This document shows, one piece after another, positions 1 to 12,395 of a DNA stretch of 64,000 nt (within the stretch, counting starts at the first letter, position 1; every line of letters starts with the position of its first letter). The position numbers and the translations under genes were made by a program. The notes under the pieces are model-generated. The model made no database searches. It saw only the letters and a program-made list of their open reading frames with translations, and was not told where the DNA came from. The DNA is from Rhynchospora pubera (lineage: Eukaryota > Streptophyta > Magnoliopsida > Poales > Cyperaceae), in NCBI GenBank assembly GCA_028095005.1, contig CM051460.1, positions 66,007,676 to 66,071,675 on the forward strand, written 5' to 3'.

Positions 1-3000
1 ACAAGAATAGTAATCGAACACTCTCATGAATGTCTGAAGCCGAGCTCAGTGTTCACGGAAAGAAGCAACAACTTAAAAGCTAATTCTTGCCATGTCCTTT
101 GCAATCTGTAGCCTAGCTCAGTTGCAATGCAAATGAGGCTAAAACATCAACAGTTAAGCATCTCTCATGAAGGTCTATAGCCTAGCTTAGATTTCATGAA
201 AAGGTGCATTTAATAAAGGTTATTCCCTTCGTTTCACTTGTGATCTGAAGTTTTGCTAAGCCAAAATTGAAATGAAATTGAACCTTAATACATGCTTAAA
301 GCATAATTTAGCTTACTTGAGATGTAGAGAGTTTATATTTGTTATCACTGTACACTTAAAACATAAAATCCAAAATAAATTAATATCAGGGACTGATGTG
401 ATTAAAAGAGTTATTGCCTGTTTCTTTCTTGTATATGACTCAAACAATAATAAGTGGTAGTGAAGGGACCCTTTTGCAAAAATCATGTACTTGAACTGTC
501 ATGGCCTGATAGCTTCAAAATGATACCGTACTATATTTTCTTAAAAAGCAAGGACCAAATACCAAACAGGTAGTGCAGCTTGCTATGCCTTGAAAAACGT
601 TGTACAATTGAAATGTGGTTCCTCTTATTTTATCAATTGAACATGTCTAATTTGCTAGGTTGAATTATAAACTTTCATTTTGGGTAAGAACAAAATTATT
701 GTTATTCATTGATCTCTCTACTAATGCTTGCTGTGCATGATGATATTGTGGCAACATGAAATGATTTTTGCCTTTTGTTACTAACGTTTACTATACATGA
801 TAGCATTATGTGGCTTTCGCTTTCTTCCTAGTTAATTATTGTTGTACATGAAATGAAAACGAACAATTAATATGCTACTAATAACCTCTATACAGTATGG
901 TGATTTCTTGACATGTGCAAATCCTGAATCTATGGTTGCATTGATAATCTTACTGGGATGTATATACAATTTTGTTTAGTAAGGCCATATGCTTCTGTAT
1001 CGTTACCATATTCTCAAATAGGTTTTTGTGTATCATTGATAATCTTACATGGATTTCCCCTCTATATATGTAACAGATGGTTAAAATTGTTTCCCCATTT
1101 TCTCAGATAGGTTTTTGTTTTACTAATTTGAAGTTATAAGGCACACAACTCCTTTTCCTTTCTCTATTAATAATCTTCTTGTTATACTTTGAAATTTTGG
1201 TTTACTCTACAAAGTGTTTTTCTTGTTTTATTCAAGGGTTAATTTTAATTCTGCTAAAATATTTTGTTGCAGATTATAATAGCAAATGGAACAGGCAATA
1301 TTCTGACAGAAGATAAAAAAAAAATAAAGCTCCTGTTTCGAATACAGAAGAAGGTGCATGATTGTTTCATCTCTTATCCTCAAATATGTTTATACGATTA
1401 AGTGAAATTGATTGAACTTTCTCATGATGCTTGGGTTGATAGTGTTGTTTATTTTCTGTTGCACAATTAAGGTTGATAGTATTTTACAGGTTGATTTCTG
1501 ATTATTGTTCTAAACCTCTTCTTGTTATTTTATAGCTAATGTGAACTGCTGCATACTGAATTTATCTTCTTACTGTCTCATTTTACAGTATTTTCACATG
1601 GATTCTCAAAGTTACACTACCTATGTAGATCATGCAAATTATTGTTTTCAGGTATGTCCTGAATCCAAATATCATACGAGATGTTTAAATTTGGGGCTAT
1701 TACAAAGATGTGACAAATATAGGTTTTTCTTCTCCTTGTTTCATTTATATATGTTGTTGGTTCATCTATATAAATTGCATAATATTTGTTACTGATAATA
1801 AATTGTGTTACTCATATCCCTATTTTCTTTGCCTGCTTCAGTATTTGAGAAGAGAAGAGAAGTATTTGAGAAGTATTCAAAGAACAGAAAAGTGTTTTGG
1901 GGAAGTATTCAGAGAAGAGGGGAGAAGTATTAGAGAAGATGAGCAACGGTTAATTATGTATTTGAATCTGTAGTGTTTGATTTGATTTCAAGCACTACTG
2001 TTGAATCTGCAATACTTGATTTGATTTAACTATGTAGTGCTTTATCTGGCTTGTCATCTCTGTAAACTACTTTTGTGTAACTTATTATTCCGTTCTGATA
2101 TCTGTGAAAACAGTTACAAATTTTAACTATTTAAATCGTTTTTTATCGTTAAATTCCACAGAACGGTTAACGCAAGGATTTCCTCTTGTGTTCAGTGATT
2201 GGAACGCAAAACACAAAGACACAAAAATTTTCGTCCCATAACGCAACGGTTAAGGCAACAGTTGACTTTTGTCTTCATTTTAGACGTTATGCAGGCCTAT
2301 CACTAAGTAAGCACATTACAACAATATAGTTTGTACAAAGAATTCGGATTATTTGGAAATTAGTTGAATTAAAATATTTTAATTAGTAGTTGATAATATT
2401 GAAAAATAATACTAAATTGGTGATAAATATTATAAATTTATAATCTAAAATGATATATGAATTAATCAAGAACATCAAAACAAACCAAATAGAAGTCATA
2501 AAGTGTTTTAAATATATTGCAACAGCATGTCACATGGACTGTTGAAATATCCACTTCTAAATTTGTTTAGACTATTTCGTATTGACTTGGACTTTCCTAG
2601 TCCACATTACCACATATGTTTGCACTCGCTTCTCCACGAAATATGGGTTGTGTGGCGTATCACCTAGGCTTTGGGCCTTTTGACAATTAAATCAATTTGG
2701 ATATAAAACCCAAGATTCTCTGCTTTGGGTCAAAAGAAATGCACAACACAATTGACTCGGAATTGCTAAAGTGAACTGACCTCGTTCATAAACATTTTTG
2801 TAGTTGTGGGAAAAGAAGACTTATGCATCGGGATTACAAATTAAGACCTACAAAGTTCTTATTCTAAAATGCACCCTTTAGGTGACTCTGTTCCTAAAAT
2901 CATAGTTTTATAAAATTAATTATATTTGTCTCAGCTGGAAATCTGCAATGTCAAAACGTTAGCTCGTCAAACATAAGCACGAAGTACAATTATTTAAACG

Positions 3001-3600
3001 AGGCCTTTTATGCTAACAAACAATAATAATAAGAAGAATGGCTTGTTTAGAAATTAAGAAGTTTCTAGGTGCAGGGACAAAAATTATTAAACGTACTACA
3101 CGATTGAAGATTCCTCGTGTATTCTTAAATTGACTGTTTCTGTCCCTTTCCATTTTCAATTTTTAAAATATATTGACTCCAAATAAAAAGAATAAAAGTT
3201 AGACGATTTAAATAGTTGCCACTTTTCGAGTCTACATTATATCAGATAGATATTTGCCATTATATTCTTCTGCTGCCTTCTTCAAATAGATTCCGAGACA
3301 CCGAGGTATATACATGTTTCATCCGTTGGTATCTTAAAGGTACAACACTAAAACTAAGTGGAGTATTTGATTTTGTTGCACCCAAAGCTGTACAGAATTG
3401 CATCGAATAAAGCTAGTGAAATACGCATTTCATGACAAAGATGAACTGCAGCATCGAGTAGCTTAGAAGTTCTCTGTTTTCAATTTTTTCTGTTTATTAA
3501 CTCAATCAGCTGACACTGATCAGGTGTCAATTACCAGAATGCCACAAAAAAGATTTTACATCCCAAAATTGATGAATAAATAAAAAGAGTTCCTGATATC
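1..3600. other. AT-rich non-coding region upstream of the first PLAC8 gene
   Basis: No convincing coding exon is visible on either strand. Short stretches look like spliced non-coding exons, for example around 1273-1352, preceded by TTGTTGCAG and followed by GTGCATG, but no conserved protein is encoded. A local repeat of GAGAAGTATT-like words lies at about 1850-1940. Positions 3000-3600 are the likely promoter and leader of the PLAC8 gene starting at 3625. The region could belong to the 3' part of a gene that begins left of the window; this cannot be decided from the sequence. Confidence 0.4.
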
Positions 3601-3624
3601 TTTTTCTCCAAGCATAACAGGAGT

Positions 3625-5247
3625 ATGGTTCAACAAGACACATTGATACCTCCACCGGAGCTGAGAGAATACCGCATTCAGATTCCGTCCCTGAAAGAGA
3701 CGTTGATAGACAAAAAGAGTCAGACTAGGCGGCTTTTGGATTTCCTTAAAGCGAGCCCTTCCATGGAGTGGTTCAAGAAGTTAAGGTTCGTAACCATATA
3801 TATATACATGACTTTTTAGAATATCATAAAATAACTTAAATGATTTTCTTTGAGGGACATAATTGCATTTACAATCTTGTAATATTCTGTTATAAATAAC
3901 TTTCTAGTTTCTACAAACCACGAAAATTAATTACGCTTGGAAAATCACAGGTTTCGCTCCCCCCTGAAAATATTCCGTCAGAAGATCAATGAAAGAGAAG
4001 AAATATCCATCTCAGTGCCATCACCAGTTGGTGTCCGCCGACATTTCCACATCCACTTCATGAGAAAAATTAACTGGGCACCCTTCCTTGAAATTCTCAA
4101 GGAGTGGTGTGAGAATCCAATGAACATCGTGCTGTTCATCTGGCTTCTTTGTGTAGCTGTCTCGGGATCAATGCTGATCTTGCTTCTGTTAGGGGCATTA
4201 AACACTGCCTTTCCTACAAGGGTTTCAAGAAACTATTGGATCGAGATAAACAACCAAGTTTTAAACGCACTCTTCACCCTTATGAGTGTGTACCAACATC
4301 CCAGCCTGTTCCATCATCTCTTCCTCCTATTGCGGTGGGGCTCGGAGGATGTCATCGAGTTAAGAAAGTTTTATTGCAAGAATGGGTCTTACCGGCCACA
4401 TGAGTGGGCTCACATTGCTGTGGTTGTGTCCCTTCTTCATGTCACTTGTTTCTGTCAATACATGCTGTGTGGCCTCTATTGGGGATACTCGAGGCAGCTG
4501 CGACCTGAATGGGCTGAAAATTTGTTCTTTATACTCGGCACTGCCACACCAGTAATTGCCGCTGTGTACACAATCTGTAGCCCTTTAGGAAAGGAGTATG
4601 ACTCAGATTTGGATGAAGAGGCCAAAACTGAGAGAGGTCCCAAGAGTTTGTTAGAGAACTGGGTGGTTGTGAGCAAGCCGGAGTGGGTAGGAGGCCTGTT
4701 TGATTGTGGAGATGATCGAACAGTCGGATTTCTCTCTTGCTTTTGTACATTTTGTGTGTTTGGTTGGAACATGGAGAGGCTTGGATTTGGTAACATGTAT
4801 GTTCACATCATAACCTTCCTTCTTTTGTGTGTGGCTCCATTTTGGATATTTAGCATCTCTGCATTGCACATTCACAACTATGTAATAGGAGATATAGCCG
4901 GCGTAGCGGGTATAGTATTGTGTGCTTTTGGTTTGATATATGGTGGGTATTGGAGAATTCAAATGAGGAAAAAGTTCAAATTACCGGGTAATACAATTTG
5001 TTGTGGTTCGGCTTCGATGACTGACTACTTGAAGTGGATGTTTTGTTGGGGTTGTGCCTTGGCTCAAGAGGTGAGAACCGGTAACTTCTATGATGTAGAA
5101 GATGATAATTTTTACAGAAAGTTGGTGGAAGAAAATTGCGAGGTTGTAATTGAAAATGTGCCAGTGGGATCTGAACCGTCTGATTTGGGTGAAAGGAGAG
5201 AAGGAAGTACACATATTATGGATGCACCAATTCAGCCATTAATATAA
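3625..5247 (+). CDS. DUF2985/PLAC8-family membrane protein, copy 1 (2 exons)
   Basis: Exons are 3625-3785 and 3951-5247, joined in phase 2 (AG|G, Arg54) across a 165-nt GT-AG intron, giving about 485 residues. A basic N-terminal region contains RRLLDFLKA. A long hydrophobic segment follows at about residues 111-137 (MNIVLFIWLL to LLLLGALN), then the conserved WIEINNQVLNALFT and YQHPSLFHH blocks typical of the DUF2985 region of plant PLAC8 proteins. The C-terminal PLAC8 domain spans about residues 299-434, with CFCTFCVFGWNMERLGFGNM, a CC pair near 404 and AQEVRTGNFY at its end. PLAC8 proteins are Cys-rich membrane proteins linked in other plants to organ size and metal handling, but the role of this subfamily is not settled. 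The start is the only ATG in frame before the intron and aligns with copy 2 downstream. Exon 2 has no ATG of its own near its 5' end, which supports the spliced model. Confidence 0.88.
3786..3950 (+). other. intron of PLAC8 copy 1
   Basis: The donor is GTTCGT after TTAAG and the acceptor is ATCACAG before GTTTCGC. Joining restores KKLR-FRSPLK in frame. Copy 2 has no intron here. Confidence 0.8.
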
Positions 5248-6324
5248 ACAGATGAAAAATGTGATGATGATACAGCAAGAGAAAAAGACGTTGACGATGG
5301 CATAAAAGTGTGATTAAAATTTTTTATTTGCATTTGTTACAAAATATTTGTATCTTTTTTTTTTTTGTATATTGGTTTTTTATTGATCCAAAAATATTGG
5401 CATTGACCTTATAACGGAACAGAAATAAGTGTTATCTTTTAGGTTCTAAAATCTGAATAGATAATGAATGATTCGTCTATATAAATAAATTTAAGTTATG
5501 CAAAGGGCATTGCGCGGATTCATTTTTTCGGTTGTTAAAGCAGTCATTATCATTGAAATATGATAAAGCTTTATATTCCATGTAATATGAAATAGGTGTG
5601 TTCAATGCCGATAAATGAGATTTGATCTATGCTCTATATATCATTAGGTGTGTTCAAAGTGACATTTGATAAGTTATTAAATCGGCTTAAATTCTAAGAA
5701 ATTCTATATTTTACTTTTTAATTATATATCAAAAATTTTTTACATTATTCAAAAAAGTATTTAATCGCAATGTAAAAGTGCTTGTCAAATTGTCGTAATC
5801 TATATTTAATAAGTTATTACAAAATTACGTCCGTAGATATTGCATATTTTGGTTTAAATAAATACAATTTACCGATAAATGATAAAATGATAATAATCTG
5901 CGAGTAACGCCGAAATTAATAAAAACTAACTGATCCATCAGAAGGATTAAACATGTTTAGGTTTACGCAACAATATTTAATTAGTTACCTTGAGGAAAAC
6001 TGCATTATATTAGTGACCATGTGAATGTTGCTTGATCCGACTAGACTTCATGAGTGTCACTCTAATCAAGCAACTCCAATTATTTTAAAGAAGACATGAA
6101 ATTCACTAATACACTAAAAAACTTGTCTATATATCTATATATATATTTTTCACTTTAGAGTTAAATATGAGGCAAATTAAGTGAGGCAGTGAGCGTATAC
6201 TTTTGTGAAGGTGAGAACGCAATGAGCGAAATGTCCACGTTGGACAAATTGTGGGATATACTAATTTTGAATTGTAAATTCTAAATGGTATAAATACAGG
6301 GGACTATATATAAAATGCCCACCG
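5248..6324. other. intergenic, AT-rich
   Basis: 3' flank of PLAC8 copy 1 and spacer. The words TAGGTGTGTTCAA recur near 5593 and 5645. A short TA run lies at about 6127-6148. No gene is seen. Confidence 0.5.
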
Positions 6325-6332
6325 AACGTCTT

Positions 6333-6618
6333 TAGGGGTGGATAACGTGTATCATAGAAACGGAATGGGGTCGTTCCGTTTTCCGTTCCATTTCAATAAC
6401 GGTACGAATCAGATGATTCGTGATTCGTTCTGTTTCGGCGGAACGTGGCGGAACGATTATATTTACACTATAAAATGCACAAACGAATCACGAAATGCAT
6501 TCTATTATTTGTTCCGTTTGCGAAACGGAATGAAATTTCATTCCGTTACAAGTTTCACATGGACGGAACGAAACGATTTCACGTATTCAGATATACCGCG
6601 CCCACCCCTAAGGCCCTA
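6333..6618. mobile_element. hAT-type miniature element (286 bp)
   Basis: The element is flanked by an exact 8-bp direct repeat AACGTCTT (6325-6332 and 6619-6626). It starts TAGGGGTGG and ends CCACCCCTAAGGCCCTA, so the ends are inverted copies of TAGGGGTGG with extra bases at the right end. The interior is rich in TTCCGTTT and AAACGGAA in both orientations and can fold back. Eight-bp duplications and TAGGGGTG-like ends are typical of non-autonomous hAT elements. It carries no transposase. Confidence 0.75.
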
Positions 6619-6626
6619 AACGTCTT

Positions 6627-7370
6627 AAGTACTCCAACAGTCCAACGGTCCAACTACCTGTCTACCTCCATTGACTTTCTTTCTTTTGACGAACCAATTC
6701 CTCTGATGTATCCTTTCCATTTTCCTAAAGAAAACAAAAGAATCTCTGACGTATCCTTTCCATTTTCCTCTGACGGTCCAACTTTGTGAAGAATTTAAAT
6801 TGTTTATAATAAATTTGACATATAAAATATTCGGAATTTACAATTCCGGCCACATCCAAACGGCCCCGAATTATATTAATTAGTCAAGCGAAATAACCTC
6901 ACGTTCTCACCAACATATTATGCAGAAAACCCCAAATAATATGCGGTATTCCTTTTTTGAACTAATATATATATGTTCTACTAATGAATACTATTTTATA
7001 CTGGTATGTTTTATAATTTTTGACTGCTAAAGAATAATGTAACAAGTAGCAACTCTGACTAATATTATTTTGTAGTCCTTTTAATCTCTTTACTATTCCT
7101 TTTTAATTTGTTCTTTTTCTTCTGAATCAGAGCCAGCAACAACGAAATTGCCGTCTACTGTTTGACGTCCCTTCTGTTCCTTCATATATATTATTCTGAG
7201 TTGCCAGACTTGAAAGCTCACTATTGTAGACTAAAGAAGATAGAAAATTTTGGAGTATCTCCCAGGATATATGGCAGAGAGTGTAAGTCGACCTCGTACA
7301 GATATATATATTATCCCGTTTTGCAACGGTTATTGTCAATTTATTTGCAAGATGTATATATATTTCTACG
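6627..7370. other. spacer between the two hAT elements
   Basis: No gene is recognised. The stretch 7130-7370 is mildly GC-richer and could be an upstream leader or promoter of PLAC8 copy 2, now interrupted by the element at 7379. Confidence 0.35.
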
Positions 7371-7378
7371 TAATACAT

Positions 7379-7907
7379 AGGGCTGTATACGAGCCGAGTT
7401 CGAGCGAGTTAGCCTCAACTCGAACTCGAACTCGTCACAACTCGAGCCAACTCGTGACTCGACAGCAAAGCAATTCCGAGCTATTCGAGCTAACTCGAAC
7501 TCGGCTCATTTTAACTCGAGCCAACTCGTGACTCGGCAACGAGCTCGTGAGAAGGTGTTGAGGTACTAGTCGTCTTAGAATTTTGCTCGAAAATAGAAAA
7601 AGAGGAGCAGTCATGAGGGTGTTGAGGTACTAGTCGTCTTAGTGAACGAATTATTATGTTGCAAATCAGTAAAATTATTGGGCTGTATATTAATAAGATA
7701 ACATTTTATTTTTTTTGCAGCCAGTATATTCTGACTCGAGTTGAGCCGAGTCGAGTTGGGCCCAACTCGAACTCGGCTCGTAAAATTAACGAGTTGGCAT
7801 AACTCGAGTTGTTATAACTCGAGTTCTTCTAACTCGAGTTTTCATCGAGCTTTTTTCGAGTCGAGTTCGAGTAACTCACGAGTTACGAGTTTTTTGCTCA
7901 CCCCTAG
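7379..7907. mobile_element. hAT-type non-autonomous element (529 bp)
   Basis: The element is flanked by an exact 8-bp direct repeat TAATACAT (7371-7378 and 7908-7915). The left end is AGGGCTGTATACGAG and the right end is TTGCTCACCCCTAG, which is imperfectly inverted. The interior is dominated by ACTCGAGTT and CTCGAACTCG words on both strands. The block GTGTTGAGGTACTAGTCGTC occurs twice (about 7555 and 7619), and a second GGGCTGTATA end-like word lies at 7680, which hints at an internal duplication or nested copy. It ends 79 bp before the ATG of PLAC8 copy 2. Confidence 0.75.
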
Positions 7908-7985
7908 TAATACATATATTGGTGATGCTTTAAACTTCCAAAAATATCTCTATTTTTTCTGTAAGTGAATTTAACATAAATAGAG

Positions 7986-9775
7986 ATGGAATCAAATAAG
8001 GAAAATATAGAGATCACCCCTATCACACCCTCCATGAACAGCCCAAAGTTGGCAACACCAAACCAACTCACACCAAAATCTCACGTTCCTGTTCGTCTCC
8101 CCATCGCAAAAACATGTCTTCTAAATCAAAATCAAAGCGATCAGAAGAGATTGCTAGACTTTCTAAGAGCCCGACCAGCAAAAGAATGGATAACTGGCTG
8201 GCGGGGCATGTCGACATCATTCATAAAGCGTATTAGTAGTATGCGTGGCATGTCCAGGTCATCAGGCTTCCTATTTCGTGTGCCATTTGTCAGAAAGATA
8301 GACTGGAACTCTGTTATTTTAGAATGCAAGAATTGGTGCATGCATCCCATGAACATGGCACTTCTTGTGTGGTTCTTCTTTGTGGCTGCTGGTGTGTTTC
8401 TGCTCTTACTGCTCCTGACAGGCGCACTTAATGGAGTCATAACCAAGAATTCCCTAAGAAAGAGGTATATTGATGATTACTTGATGAACACAACGGCACA
8501 GCATATGAAAAGTCCAAATGCTATAGCATATTATATTTTCCTTTATTCAGTCTTATGCATCCATAATATAATGTAGAGGTACTTTTAATAATTTCATATT
8601 TTCATCTATTGAGAAAAAACAAAAGAAAACAAACTTACATTGCCAAAAGAATAATTGTGAAAATAGTCATTTATTCAATTTCTTTGTAGAATACCAGAAT
8701 ACATAGACTTCATGCATATATATAATTATATTTTTTTTCCCATTTTCACAGATGGATCGAAATAACAAATCAGATCTTGAACGCACTTTTCACCATAATT
8801 TGCCTATATCAACATCCAAAACTCTGCCATCACCTGGTGCAAGTAATAAGATGGGACTCAACCGATTCAAGTGAGCTGAGAAAGATCTATTGCAAGAACG
8901 GAGGATCTGCAGGCCCCAAGGAGAGGGTCCATGTGGCATTTGTCATAGCACTTTTCCATATCACTTGCATTGCGCAATACATATATTGTTCCCTTTTCTG
9001 GGGTTTCTCTCTTAAAAGAAGACCCGATTGGGCTGTAAACCTCTGCATGGGTATTGGCTTAGCTGCACCTATAATTGCAGGGCTATACATGATATATGGC
9101 CCACTAGGAAAGAAGTACACCATGCCAGATCCTAAACTTGATGATGACCTAGAGTCTCAGGTGCTACAATCTGATCCAAAGCTCATCTTGACCAGACCAG
9201 TATGGATTGGAGGTCTGTTCAACTTCTGGGATGACCTAACAGTTGCTTGTTCATCACTTTTTTGCACATGTTGTGTCTTTGGATGGAACATGGAGCGTCT
9301 AGGGTTCGGAAACATGTATGTGCACATATTCACATTCCTGCTTCTTTGTATTGCACCATTTTGGGTGTTTAATGTGTCAGCATTGATGATCAATGATGAG
9401 GCATTGAGGTATTCGGTAGGTATTACGGGGATTTTGTTATCATTTCTCGGTCTGATATATGGGGGGTATTGGAGAATTCAGATGAGAAAGAGATTTGGCT
9501 TACCCAGTAACTCGTTTTGTTGTGGGTATGCAGGTTTGAGTGATTTTGTCAGATGGTTGTTTTGTTCACCTTGTTCTCTGGCTCAAGAGGTGAGAACTGG
9601 GAACTTTTATGAGGTTGAGGAGGGAGGATTGTGTTTAAAGGAGAAAAAAGAAGAAGAAACAGAAGAGATGAAGCTGGAATTGGCACCTCTAGAGAGAGAA
9701 AGAAACACAGCAACAGTACCAGAAGTACCAGTACTGGTACAGATAGCTGAGTGTGGCATGTCAGAGAAGACTTGA
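7986..9775 (+). CDS. DUF2985/PLAC8-family membrane protein, copy 2 (2 exons)
   Basis: Exons are 7986-8464 and 8752-9775, joined in phase 2 (AG|A, Arg) over a 287-nt intron (AAAGAG|GTATAT ... TTTTCACAG|ATGG), giving about 500 residues. The N-terminus is Ser/Thr/Pro-rich and not conserved with copy 1. The shared blocks then follow: RLLDFLRARP, the hydrophobic segment MNMALLVWFF to LLLLTGALN at about 122-148, WIEITNQILNALFT, YQHPKLCHH, FCTCCVFGWNMERLGFGNMY and AQEVRTGNFYEVEE. The tail is acidic (KEKKEEETEEMK). Same strand and about 2.7 kb downstream of copy 1, so this is a tandem duplicate. The function is as uncertain as for copy 1. A hAT-type insertion ends only 79 bp before the start codon. 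Confidence 0.9.
8465..8751 (+). other. intron of PLAC8 copy 2
   Basis: A GT-AG intron in phase 2 that splits the codon before WIEITNQ. In copy 1 the same place (SRNYWIEINNQ) is uninterrupted. Confidence 0.8.
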
Positions 9776-12161
9776 TTCATTCCTGGATTGTCAAAGAAGA
9801 ATGTTTTTTATTTTTTGGAATTTTACTTTTGTACCATTTATGTGCTGATTTTGGATGCTTAGGTACAGGTTAGTAACTTATAACCTGTTAGAAAGAAAAT
9901 ATGAGATTTGGTGTACATCTGCATTATTGTAAGATAAACCGTTCTTTTGTATTCTTTTACTATAACACAGTTTTGATGAAGAAAAGGCGTAACATTTCAA
10001 TGTGGAATTCGACCCTTGTACCTGTACAAATTTACTGGCCACCTGATTATTATAAATTTCAACATACCAATTTCAGTATGGATGCTCCGCTGTAATTTAG
10101 CACATAGGAATAAGAATAACACTAAAAGTTAATCTACAAAGTTGTACACAGCTAGTCCAGTCAGTTGACCTAATTACCAAAATAGTCCTTATGTCATGTG
10201 CCCTGCCCACCTTTCATCTGTTAAAACTATCAGTTTATAGCAACATACAAATATTAACAATCATAGAAATTCACTCAACGAATAAATAATTATTGTCAAC
10301 AAGTAGGTGGGTGGATGGATGTACATGACAAAGGTAGACTCTGAATGTTAGCAAGACTCAACGACCTCATCTATGCCTTCAGAAAATTCTGTAATTTTAT
10401 AAGGTAGAGAAATTAACAAAGGCTAGCATTATTGTAAACCTTATATATTGAAATTTAGAAAAAGTATTACAATTGTAATTAAAGCTTACATATTGAAATT
10501 TGTTCATTACAAGTAATTGCCAATCAATTTTACTGGCACAATTTACCATCTTAATGACAGAACTAACGTTAAATAAAAAAATAAAAAAAACTTACACCAA
10601 AACTGCTGTTCTCAATCAGAGAAAGCTATATCCTGTACATGCAGAGTTAACCTGCACATGAAAAAACAGTCATTATTTAGATGTTAAGACTGAAACCAAC
10701 TACAATAATGAATTAATTATATGATATTCTTAAAGAAATGTCTTCCAGCTTTCCATTTAAGATGAGACCAATTGCGTGTGTTAATCGTTGTATGACCTAC
10801 AAATAATCACAACGCCATTATACATCCAACAGATCCACTTGTTTGTTCAACTTCAGAAATCGGAACAACTCCTAGAGGCTAGAAGATGGCTGATTGGCAG
10901 GGCGGAGGGAAAGGGGGGGTTGAGTTGGGCTTTGCCCCCCCCCCACCTGGTTTATAGTTTCAAGTTAGACTGTATGCTATAGATACTAATATTTTATAAG
11001 AGATTTCTTTGAAAAGTTTTTTTTTTTTTGCGCCCCCCATGAATAATCAAAGCCTCTTACGCTAAATCCAAAGGCAAACAGAGGAAAGATAAAGTATCTT
11101 GCACAAGAAATAAAACATCGCACAGAGTGGAGGCAAGATAGTGGGCAAGTTCTCATTTTTTCCTAGACTGAATTGCAAAATTGTTTTATTTTCTTAATTT
11201 ATTAATATCTTCTTAAATATTTTTGATTGGTTGATTGGATAAATACATGTACTGTTTCACAACCCTATTATATTAATTTCAAAAATACATTTCCGATTCT
11301 TTTCATTTTGTGAAACAGATATTGTAATATAGAATGAAAGGAAAATAAAAGAGAGATATCATTTTTTTGAAAAAAAAAATTTTGTGCTAGTTTCTTTAAA
11401 TGTTTTTGCAATTTGCAAGAGTAGCATAATATTTGCTTCAAAAAAAAATGAAAAATCACTATGCAATTGTATGAAGACCAGATAATTACCACAAACAAAT
11501 TTATCCGTCAAATATCTTCAAAAAAAATTTCAAAATTATAAAGGTACTTTCGTCTTTTGTTGAACCATGCTTATAAGAAAATTATTATTTCTTATTTAAT
11601 TAGTAAATAATATTTAATATCAATAATTATTATTTTTATAATTTACACTATCAATAAATTATTATGTATTTTTTTATTAAATTATATTTTTATCGTCCTA
11701 TATTTTATTTATTTATTTATTTTAAACAAGTGAGCCTATCGTCCTATATTTTAGTTAGGAATCTTTTTATTCTTGTTCCCCTCAGTCAAAATTCTGGCTC
11801 CGCCTCTCCTGATCAGCTGGTACCCACTTGCGAGTCAGATGCACATGTAATTTGAATTTAATGCGTTCAGCAGAAGAGGCCAGAAGCCCAGAACTATAAA
11901 AAAACACACCCGTCACAGGTTTGGGAGAGAGCTTGGCTGCAGGAGGCTAACTATCGCACCCATTGCATTGCAGGTAAGAGATAGACAGCCTGGCTGCAGT
12001 TCTAAGATTATCAAGTATCAACGTCCTCCATACAAAATAAAAGAAAAGGGAAAGAATGGTTAATAGATTTTGCATTGTCTTGGCCGGATGTCTTCTCTGT
12101 GTTATATAGTTTTGTTCAATTTTACTTATATATATTTTTTTAATTTGTGGTTTAGTGGAAT
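9776..12161. other. intergenic, AT-rich, with a possible decayed element
   Basis: No gene is seen. Runs of G/C occur at about 10912-10944 and 11030-11038. CTGATTGGCAGGGCGGAG at about 10891 and the complement of CTCCGCCTCTCCTGATCAG at about 11798-11816 are imperfect inverted copies and may bound a 0.9-kb non-autonomous element. No target duplication was confirmed. Confidence 0.35.
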
Positions 12162-12166
12162 TACAA

Positions 12167-12386
12167 TGACAAATAATAAATTTGAGATAAAAATCTGTTG
12201 TATTTTCTTATTTCTTCTTTTCTCGACATATACAGAGGAGAGACAAAACATAAAAGGAAATAAAATAAATCTTTAATCTAGAGAAACTATCCTAAACAAT
12301 ATTCTTGCAATCTAATCAAATCTAATACCAAATCTCATTCACTTGACATATATACAAAGATTCTGTATATCTAATTTATATCGTCA
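12167..12386 (-). repeat. copia 3' LTR
   Basis: 220 bp, starting TGACAAATAATAAATTTG and ending TATCGTCA on the plus strand. It lies next to the RNase H end of pol, so it is the 3' LTR of the minus-strand element. Confidence 0.93.
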
Positions 12387-12395
12387 CACTCCCCC

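Noticed and set aside
1541..1973. Two short overlapping plus-strand frames
   Set aside because: AT-rich and unconserved. More likely intron or untranslated sequence.
10891..11816. 0.9-kb element with GGCGGAG ends
   Set aside because: The inverted ends are imperfect and no target duplication could be established, so it is noted only within the intergenic entry.
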